A stretch of 64,000 nucleotides of DNA from NCBI RefSeq assembly GCF_021134715.1, contig NC_060026.1, positions 9,353,001 through 9,417,000 of the forward strand, given 5' to 3'. The position numbers and the translations under genes were made by a program. Source of the stretch: Daphnia pulex. Taxonomy: Eukaryota; Arthropoda; Branchiopoda; Diplostraca; Daphniidae. Of this stretch, positions 11,304-20,060 are shown piece after piece. Positions within the stretch are counted from its first letter, which is position 1, and each line of letters begins with the position of its first letter. The notes under the pieces are model-generated. The model made no database searches and had not been told where the DNA came from. It worked only from the letters and a program-made list of their open reading frames with translations.

Positions 11304-11940
11304 CATGGACTACTTAAGGTAGAGGACGGGATACTTCGACGATTCCTATGTCGGCTATCAATTTTTTTTTATTCCTTTCATCAACAGAACTTTAAAAATG
11401 AACTAAAGCCTAATAAATTGTTCCTATGTGGAAAATGTTTAATTTTGGAGATATTTTCTTCCAAAATTGGAGGGGTCGGGATAGGTGGTCGTTGGTTGTC
11501 TCCATATAGCGCTCAATATGGAAACTTAGTTTCCTTTCTTTCCAAAAAGAACCATATAGTTTTTCTTTCATCTTCATCAAAATAAAGCCATGGATCAAGA
11601 AGAAAATTAGTCGAGCTGTGAGGAAATAGCTAGAAACATTTATAGAAGGAAAAGGCAAAACACAATTGTTTGCCAGAAAAGTGAGAAAAAACAGGGTTTT
11701 GTTAGTCTGCAGAAAAAGTCGAGTTCAGTGAACGTTGTCAGACTTCTTATTTTGAATTTTGGTTTTCATGCTTTCATTGTAATTGTTTTCGTTGTTTTTA
11801 CCCCTATAACTAGACAACAGTTTAAATTGTTCAGCACCAGGTAGAGACAACCAACGACCACCTCTCCCGTCCCCTCAAAATTAAAACGCAAATATCTTTT
11901 AATTTCATATCTTCACTAGAAAGGTGCATTGGAGAGTCCA
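11304..11940 (+). mobile_element. truncated copy of the 57.8 kb inverted-repeat MITE
   Basis: It starts CATGGACTACTTAAG and continues with GAGGACGGG, TTCCTATGTCGGCTA, CGTTGGTTGTC, then the inverted GAGACAACCAACGA and CGCAAATATCTTTTAAT. All of these recur in the same order in the complete element at 57774-58348. The right terminal inverted repeat is missing; similarity fades near 11940. It directly follows the gag/protease remnant and so probably inserted into that element. Confidence 0.75.
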
Positions 11941-14110
11941 TGTCTCCACCAAGTTTACCTCTCGTCGATGCTTATAGACTTGCACTTGATTCCCCTTGCG
12001 GCTTATGTCGGCCCTACTTCTATAATATATAAACTTTCCATATAAAACTCAATAACCAAACCAAACCAATATAAAACTTTAAAAAAAACCTTTCCAACAA
12101 AAACTTCAATAATGAACAACAACATTAACATTTTACCCTGGAATATCACACCAGGCAATTTGTGTTGTTTTTTATAGCTCGAATTACAAAACTTGAGATA
12201 ACGAGTGGTATAATATTTAACTATCCCAACTTCTTCAACGTTGATGCATCGTTTAATTTCAATGTCCACAATCCCGTACACAGTTTCAGTAGCAGACCAT
12301 CCCCATTTTAGTCTCACTCCTTTATGCATCGTAGGACATTTTTGCATTGTTCTCTTTTTAACAGATATCGCTCATGGAATAGAACATCCATTTTATATCG
12401 TCTCCAACTTACGTAGGTAAATTGCATCGTAAAATGTAATTAAAACGCATATTTTAAACGCATTCGTCGTAAAATTTGGATTTTCACGTCCGTATAAACA
12501 TCGTCCTATCGAATCGTGTTTTAAACTACAATACATCTTTTAATCAACGTGACAATATACGAAAGAAACGCTGGTTTCATGCCACGCGTGCGTAAACAAA
12601 AATTTAAGAATCCAAGTTCGATTTCACGAAGTCAATGAGTAACGAAAAATAACGTGAGAGTAAGGAGATTTCCCGTACAAGAGGTCATTTGATTACGAAG
12701 GCGTGTCGAATACAAGATATAGATGGCCGGATAACTGACTAAAAATTAGTTGATTTGTCGTTGGCTCTTCTCTTCGTTACTGATTCCTCTACTCGTCCTT
12801 TTCTTGACTCCGATTTGATCCTTTAAATTAACGTATTCTTCAAAACGTACCTTCATGGCGAGCACAAACTCTGTAGCATCGCCAACCCTGCGTTTAGCTT
12901 GGCCAACCGCAACTCCCCGGATACGTCCGAATTCCGACATAACTTAAAGCCTAGTAGAGAGAAGTAATAAAATGAAAAGTGAATGAATGAATGAAAGGCA
13001 ATCGCGTTTGGTTTCGTAAGTAAGGATCATAGCAGAACGTACGACTCCGTAGGCACATCAGATTCGCGATGCTATAAGGAATAAGTGATTTGGCGTCAGA
13101 CATTCCGGGTCAGATTGATCTTCGCTTTTTGGCGTTAGTTTTCGACTGTCAATTTATAACAAACACGAGCGTGTTGACTAGGATATTTTTATTTGCTTTT
13201 AGTTGCCCTGAACGGTAAAATATGCGAACAAGGCGTTCGTTCCAAACCATGCACACTCATGCACCTCCTCAATTTGTATTGACGGTGTAAGAGGTGTAGA
13301 CTAATTTATTTGGCTGTCGACCGAGCTGTTCAAGTATGCATGTAGTTTTTGTTTTGAAAAAATTTAGCAAAACTCACGTTGAACCCCATTAAAATGTGTA
13401 GTTATTTTGAAAACGGCCCAAGAGGGAGATAAATCTGGTATCCAGATATTACGCCATCTCTATAGGTATCCACAGCAAAAAGTGAGGCAACTGAAGAGAC
13501 AACATCAACGTTAAATGGTCTGCCTGAAAATTGTGGCCTTGATTGGGCTGAATTTATCCACACCCGTGTGGATGAACGCCAGATAACCAATTTTCAGTAA
13601 GGATTCTGGTAATTATGCTATCATCGGACGTCATAGCCCTTAACTTATTGCGATAGCATAAGGTGTACAGTGTATCCTGCGTATAAATTGGGACAATGAT
13701 TTTTTCGGTAAATCCATATAGCGGTGCGTTGAATAAAGAAACATGACAACGACAGTTGGAAGTGCGATGCTGACGGTTTTTCAACAGCTGACCTAAAGAA
13801 TTCTTGTTGGACGCCTTTTTCTTATTTTGTATCTTAGAATTTACTATTTTTGCTAAACACTTTTAATGCTAAATATGTAAAGGTAATTCGATACACTTAT
13901 GCATGATTTTTAATTGATAGTTAACATTATGTTTGATAAGCCTAAACAAGTAGTCTGACAGAAAGTTGAGAAGGCTAATCGTTATGCAATGTCAGCTGTC
14001 AGCAGAGGTAAATGTAGTCTAATAATTTGCAATACTTATTCACAATGTTAAAATAATAGTTTTTATGCAATAGTTTAGGGCAAAACCAGACACTACTCTA
14101 CCCACTCCAC
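11941..14110. other. intergenic with decayed coding scraps
   Basis: Two weak signals only. On the minus strand at 12746-12940 an ATG frame begins MSEFGRIRGVAVGQAKRR. It resembles the RG-containing N-terminus seen in BEL/Pao-type gag proteins, but is short. On the minus strand at 13402-13784 two overlapping frames together look like a roughly 120-residue protein broken by one frameshift. I could not identify it. The rest shows nothing coherent. Confidence 0.3.
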
Positions 14111-14520
14111 TGCAAAGTGGATAGAGCCAGCAAAATCAACCTTGTTAAATTTTATCCATGCGTCAAGCAAGAAGAACAGGAAAAACCAAAAGGTTTCCCA
14201 GTCTTCATGGTAAACAATGATAAAAATGTGAAACCTTCAGAACAGGAGGAAAAGACTATTTGTTTTAATCTATTTCAAAATTGCTGTTTTTTTCAACATA
14301 ATTTTATTATGTTTAGATGCCGAATTGTATTCTGGCATGAGAAAGAAAAGACGAGACGGGCACTGGGCATTCTCCGGCAACGACCCAGCAACGGAAAACA
14401 ACTGCAGCAACAAAAGTGACGGGATCCTTCCTCCCCGTCTCTCATCCACCAGGCAATGGCCTGGCCTTCTAATTACGTTGCCAGTCCGGCAATGAGTTGG
14501 TCGCCAAAACGCTTTAAGCC

Positions 14521-14900
14521 AATGAGGATTGTGTCACTCAAGTGAAACCAAATGCGGAGGAGGCCGTTCACGACGTGAGGCGGGCCGTAATTGCCGAACT
14601 GCACAGTGCCCTGCCGGAGGAGTTATTAGTGGCGTAAGCGCGTCGCCAGGGATAGGAAGAATCTCTTACACTCGGCCAACACACCCATGATGGGTCAAAT
14701 TCACCATCCAACATCGCAAGCCAATAAGGAAGTGTGCCGGAATTGTTATAGAAGGGACAACGAGACCTGCAGCGGCTACAACGTGGCCCGTTATTGCTCC
14801 ATGTTTTGCTAGCACAACTTTTGGGAGATCCACTATAAAATGTTCAGAAGGATTTTTCCAGGTAATGCTGGTGTCTGCAGCTCCCTTTTCAGCATCGTCG
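14521..14900 (+). pseudogene. nervy/RUNX1T1-family pseudogene (NHR3-MYND part)
   Basis: The plus strand at 14521-14637 encodes a helical segment, EEAVHDVRRAVIAEL, matching the NHR3 coiled region of nervy/ETO proteins, and ends at a TAA. About 55 bp on, a frame from 14691 reads VCRNCYRRDNETCSGYNVAR, followed by YCSMFC, an in-frame TAG and HNFWEIHYK. This is the NHR4 MYND zinc finger, with a stop where the family normally has Gln before His. One cysteine position is occupied by Tyr. Ser-rich sequence after it, read across stops, resembles the family's C-terminal tail. Nervy proteins are nuclear co-repressor scaffolds. The copy is non-functional; the lack of visible intron borders between the two parts fits a processed origin, but this is not proven. 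Confidence 0.75.
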
Positions 14901-15009
14901 ACGGATAAGCAAAGTGAATCTGGCGGTGAAGGCTGTCTGTTCTCTTCGTCGCAGCAGCCCAGCAGTGGCCAGTGCAACAGTTCCAAAACACAGAGCTCAG
15001 TCAAGTAGA

Positions 15010-15940
15010 TAAATGGATGGGGTTTTGCTTGACACGTTCACTGATTGATAGTTTCATAATTGTTCGACACTTATGATTTCAGTCTTAATTATAGATCCCA
15101 TGTAATCATCGTTAAAAAAATGTAAATGCTAGTCACCTCTTGATCATGTATGTTAATGTGCTGCCTACAACCACACAGGATCGTATGATTGATGCAATGA
15201 TTGCATTGACCCAATAAAACATATAATATGAAGATGAATTAAAAATTATATTTTATTACTTTTACAAGCTGTGTCCCTCAGCAATATTGTTGAGATCAAT
15301 CCACAAATGCCCAGCTGTAACTGCGTCCACTTCGTTGTCTTTTCGAATTAAATCATACCAACATTGATGGATTTCCGCCCACAGTTTCTTTACATAAGGG
15401 TGCAATTAAAAAAGAAAATACTTCCAGAAGATGGTAAGCGGAAAATGTCTTGACTTCCGGTTGGCCACGATAAACAGTTGAGATGGCCCGAAAATAAATG
15501 AGAATTATAAAAATAATTTACCCAAACCGATGTTCATCAATGAAGATGGTGTTTCTCCAAAATGAAAATGAATGATTTTGGGACTCCGTCACAAACGTGA
15601 CTTTATCCATGTTGAACTCGTGTTTTAAATGAAAATCTGTTGGTCACGAAATGTTTCCCTTGTATAGTTTTTCCTTGGTTTTGGTTAACGATGCGCAAAC
15701 AAAACTTACCTTGGTGGAAGTGGAAAAGTTATTTGGATAGGAAAGGTGAAAAATCCGTGACTCATATGTCGAAGCCAAGAATAGAGAAAATGACAAAAAA
15801 AAACTCCCCCTTCCCCCCCCAAGAGCACCCCGATATTCTACTATATTTCTTTAGGGGATTTTTTTTTAGTTTCTACTATTAACTCATCATTTCAGTATAC
15901 TATCTGTTCAGTTCATAGTATAACTGCTTCCTGGGCATAG
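15010..15940. other. intergenic, no supported gene
   Basis: No domain-bearing frame on either strand. Contains short A and C homopolymer runs around 15796-15820. Confidence 0.5.
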
Positions 15941-15947
15941 CGACACT

Positions 15948-16260
15948 ATGTTTCGTCCAGATCGTGGTCGTAAGCACCTTTGTCTTTCAAAGCGTGCCGG
16001 AATTATTTCGATTTCCTCAGCGGGGAAATCTTTGAAACACATTGCCGACGAGTTAGAAGTATCAAAATCTGCCGTTGCGTATTGGCAACAAAGATTCCGT
16101 GACACCGGCAAAATAAAAAGAAAATCGGATAGCAATGGGAAACCAAAACCTAATCGTGAAGACATCGAAAATATCCGAAGCACTGTCCTGGCAAAGCCAA
16201 TAACAACTGCTTCCAGACCAACCCAAACCCCCACCCCAGACCAACTCCTCTTATCCATGA
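15948..16260 (+). pseudogene. Tc1/mariner-like transposase N-terminal fragment
   Basis: An ATG frame encodes about 100 residues. Residues 25-60 form a helix-turn-helix DNA-binding domain (SLKHIADELEVSKSAVAYW), followed by a basic linker (RDTGKIKRKS) and the start of a second HTH-like segment. This is the usual N-terminal layout of Tc1/mariner transposases. The frame degrades after about residue 100 and no DDE catalytic domain is seen before 17,000, so this is a truncated relic. A 5' terminal inverted repeat was not identified. Confidence 0.65.
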
Positions 16261-16369
16261 GTGATGTGTCGGTGAACTGTGTGACGATACATCTATTTCT
16301 TAAGCTCATATTAAATCGATTACATATCACTTTTAATCTATATATATTACATAATGCAGCGCACTAGGT

Positions 16370-17000
16370 TCTTTTATTCCCAATATATGCTGCCAAATGG
16401 CTTTCTGGCATGATGCCGGAAATTGGGCCGATGAGCATGTTCCGGTTCTTATGTAGTATACCCCAGCAGATTTTGTCCTTCTTTTCCCAATTTCCGTTTC
16501 TGCTTATATATCCGTTCTTGCGGGATTGCTGGCCTTGGTTGCCCTTATATGCCACACGGTGTGGCGCTTCCATTGTAAGCGGAGGGCGGATCGTTGATCG
16601 TCGCCCCTAACAGGGAAGAAGAAAACCAAAAGTATTCAGTAGCACTGCCAGGCGTATACACAAGACATCATCAAAATATCAAAGCAGTGCTGTGTACTAT
16701 CGCTTAGATTACACAAGTCCCTGATGAACCCGACATCTATATATCAATGCAAAATGTATAGATAAAAATTACCCTTTTGTGTAGATTTAGATTATAATTG
16801 CCATTTTGGCAACCAAGAGCACGTTCATGAATACATTGGCTCAAACAAACTTTGTTTTGTGTCTTACAATTTCCGTAACTCGCGTGGTCAAGTCATGCTT
16901 GCAATGACTCTAGCTATTTTCTTTCTTGTTGATCGTTGGAGTTCTAGTAGACGTAATTCAGGCACGTTTTGTTGTAATCTTGTGGTTTCAACCTCTGTTG
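16370..17000. other. intergenic, no supported gene
   Basis: No convincing coding frame. A small GC-richer patch around 16500-16610 contains short open frames on both strands, without recognisable motifs. Confidence 0.45.
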
Positions 17001-18660
17001 GAGTGGTAAGCAATTTCGTATAGAAGTAGGTTGATGCTGGATCCCAATCCGCAGTTTAATTCAGGCTTGGAAGCTTGATCCTGGTGTCAGCTGAGTGTTC
17101 AGTTGATTGTAGTTCTGTATGAGGAGATGAGAGACTTGTATCTTGCAAAAAAATACTGGGTTCTGGCTGTTCTTTGCACTCAGATTCAGTCTCAGTTTTC
17201 TGTTGAGTTTCTAACGCTAACATAGTTTTAATGAAAAATTGGAAATTCTCAATGTTTTTTTAGTGGTGCTGATCATCTTCCAGTGATGAAAACTCGTCGA
17301 TGAAGACATCGAGGCGGAATTGCAATTTTGTTTTGTTCTGGATCCCAAATTCGGTATGCTTTCGCCGTGTCACATATGCCAAAATAGATTCCAATCTTAT
17401 TTTCAGGGCCCAATTTTCAGTTTTGATTCACTCGGGACTGAGCAAAAAATCAATAAGTTTTGAAGATCGGGTTTGAATCCATGGAACGCATCGAACGGCG
17501 TGATTGAGCCTCCTTTTGACAACGTTATTTTCAGGAGGTTAATGGTGTGATGGACAGCTTCAACCCATGAAAGGGGAAGTGCTCTGGCATAGAGCATTGT
17601 CCGTGCTGCTTCCATTATGGAGTGGTTATAACTTTCTGCAACGCCGTTCTCTTGTTGGGTTTATGGCGCAGTAGGGGAGACCGGAGTAAAATGGGACACC
17701 GGGTCAAAAGGGACAGTGGGGGGGAAAATAGTAGATGATAATAAAACTTTAAAAATTTTTAGTATGTTATGTAAATCTGTATAGTCTACTTCGGCATGAA
17801 ATTTTGTTGATTTTTGTCAATAACTGCATGAGTTATTGACAAAACTAAAAAAACGGTTTTTATTTATAAATTTTTGTCTCCGCCATTTTATGTTTATAGA
17901 AACAAATAAACGGTAATGGCATGTAAATTTAATATTGAAATGAAGCTGATTCATTTCTTGATCGTTTAAAACAAAAATTAGAATTTTAGACCAATTTGTT
18001 TAGACAGTATGAACTTTAAAAAAAAAGAGTCATAATCGGGTTGATTGGGACAGCCGTTTTTGCCTAAAATGGGACAGTTACGGACCAATCAGCATACAGC
18101 ATTTTTAAGAGGCTCGATTTCCTGACCTAGCAACGCAGGATGTCCTACAGCTCCATAAGGGTTTTTGTATATATAAGAAAAAAGGTTCATTAACACAATT
18201 ATTTAATTGAAACATTTATAAACTCAAAGAGTCTATGCAGTGGAACACTTTTTCAATTTTTTTCAATTTTATTAATGAATTTTAAGGCGAAAACGGAGGA
18301 CGTCCCTTACCACCCACCCCAGTGTCCTCACTTACCCCCAAAAATAGGCTCCTCCCATAAATCTGAGTAAACTTTAAAGGTCTTTTATGGGGAAATGGTT
18401 TATTATAAAATTATAAAAAAAATATGGGGGGTATATTACAATAAAGAATACATAAAAAAAAATGTTAACGAAATTAAAGAATTAGTTGGGGAGATATAGG
18501 GGGCAAACGAAAACCGTCCCGTTTTACTCCAGTCTCCCCTAGACTGACGAGTTATTCCTTCATTTTCAATCCATTTGATGAATTCTTTATGCGACCTTTA
18601 TCCCCCTCTATCAACGCGAAGGATCTCTATTCCGCGATTAAATTTGGTGCAAAACAGTGT
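17000..18660 (-). pseudogene. Ty1/copia-type pol (integrase) relic, split by an insertion
   Basis: On the minus strand 18650-18542 encodes integrase-core-like sequence ending with the GITRQS block that precedes the catalytic glutamate region. The next block, QQENGVAESYN and then MEAARTMLYARALP, resumes at 17671 and continues through TPFDAFHGFKPD to AYRIWDPEQNKIAI near 17350. It then passes into an acidic linker to about 17000. These blocks have the order and spacing of copia integrase. Stops in both parts (including one at the right-hand edge) show it is dead. The gap between the halves is exactly the 866 bp inverted-repeat element plus one TA. Confidence 0.8.
17674..18539. mobile_element. 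866 bp TA-flanked inverted-repeat element (MITE-like)
   Basis: The left end GGGGAGACCGGAGTAAAA and the right end, read in reverse complement GGGGAGACTGGAGTAAAA, form terminal inverted repeats of about 24 bp with two mismatches. TA occurs on both sides (17672-17673 and 18540-18541), the signature target of the Tc1/mariner superfamily. The interior is AT-rich with scattered AAAATGGGACAG words and no open frame of note. Removing the element plus one TA rejoins the flanking copia integrase in frame. Confidence 0.85.
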
Positions 18661-18709
18661 ATTGAGCGATAAAAATTAATACGCAGACTCGCTTTTTGAT
18701 TGTAGAAAG

Positions 18710-18910
18710 AACGGTTGCCACCCGTTTCGGCACTTTTCTCGGCACTTTGAATTTTGGCGGTTTCGGCACCAATTTTTTCCGTTTCGGCACTGTGATTGTA
18801 TTTTTCGGTACCGCCACCAGAGGTGGTCCTAAGTATTGGTATTTCGATGCATGTTTTCTTAGCCACTTTTGTCCGTTTCGGCACTATTATTGTCTGTTTC
18901 GGCACCGCCC
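18710..18910. repeat. short-period repeat of a GTTTCGGCAC word
   Basis: GTTTCGGCAC or a one-base variant occurs about eight times in 200 bp (for example near 18723, 18738, 18762, 18781, 18872, 18895), with irregular spacers. It precedes the hAT fragment and could be part of that element's subterminal repeats, in which transposase-binding words are typical. That link is inference. Confidence 0.55.
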
Positions 18911-18929
18911 CCAAAATTCGTAAACAATA

Positions 18930-19368
18930 AATTCCACTAGGTTCCATTCGGCAGTCCTCGAGCGATTCTGTCCAACCGACTTCTATCAATCCATCTCTAA
19001 CACCTGATGATGATATTGGTTCTACGCATAACTCTTTTATCGACGAAATAAATTCAAGGCAAGGACAAGGGAACAGCAGTAGTGCCAATGCCTTAATCGT
19101 CTTGGCAGACTATAAAAGAGCACCTCTTCAACATTGGAATGAGGACCCTTTTAAGTTCTGGAGTATGAAACAAGGGAAGGGGTTCTTCTTCCTCTTTTTC
19201 CAATCGCAATTAAATATTTGTGCGTACCAGCCACATCTGTTCCTTCTGAGGAACTTTTTTCGTGTGCTGGAGATCTCATTAGGGAAGCACGGAACAGGCT
19301 ATTTCCTGACAATGTGGATATGTTATTGTTTCTTTATAAAAATGCTTGATGTTGTAGAATAAAATAAA
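18930..19368 (+). pseudogene. hAT transposase C-terminal fragment
   Basis: Plus-strand translation gives an acidic Ser-rich linker (about 18980-19090) followed by LADYKRAPLQHW, DPFKFW and, after one frameshift near 19170, CVPATSVPSEELFSCAGDL, REARNRLFPDNV and a TAG-terminated end near 19361. This is the hAT dimerisation domain, with its conserved P-S-EE-FS-G and RN-L positions. Everything N-terminal to the linker, including the BED finger and DDE core, is absent. The frameshift makes it inactive. Confidence 0.8.
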
Positions 19369-19379
19369 ATGACAGGAGA

Positions 19380-20060
19380 TGGCAGGCGATAGGGTTCTTC
19401 AACATGTACTCATTTTTGTTATTGCTCCTTTTTCCAACCTTCGTCGTTCACTGTAGGAGAAACTACTTGAGAAACTAGATCTGGAACAGCGTTAGCGCCA
19501 GAGCTCCCGAGCGATCCTGCGAGGTAACTTAAATATGTTTGAGTCGCGGGAATTTTCTTATATAGCGCTTGCAACAAATTTGGAGAAATCAGATGTAAAA
19601 ATTCTCTCAGCCACGTTTGACAGTTCTTTTTAAAAACGTTGTAGATGGGGATTGCTTGGTTGTTGAAACTTGTTTGGCTTTCGTCAACAGTTCACTGGGA
19701 CAAGTCTCGATCGTGCTGAAATACTTGGCTTTCTCGAAGATTTCATAGTCGACACCCTCTGCACGGCTGGCTTGAAGAAGGCCATTTTCACCCTTGCCAG
19801 CTTCAAAAAGATACGTTTTCTTGCCTCTGGGAAAGTGAACGACAAGGGCCCAATACTCGATGTTCTTAGGATCCGTGTCAGTGTTTTCTTCACCTGCGGG
19901 AGAAAAAGAAGAAAGAAGCAGCCCAACTGCCTAAATCGTTGGAATCGAAATGCAAATTTGGCCTCTCTGATCTTTTCGTCACATTCTTCTTCACATTCTT
20001 GTAATTTAACAAGGTGAGTGTTCACAGATGGGCCGCCACTTGAACTTTCATTTTGTAACA
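19380..20060. other. unassigned sequence with opposed open frames
   Basis: Overlapping open frames occur on the plus (19670-20017) and minus (19684-20163) strands. The minus frame contains a plausible short coding segment (VNTHLVKLQECEEECDEK), but I recognise no family and see no clean splice borders. Confidence 0.3.
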
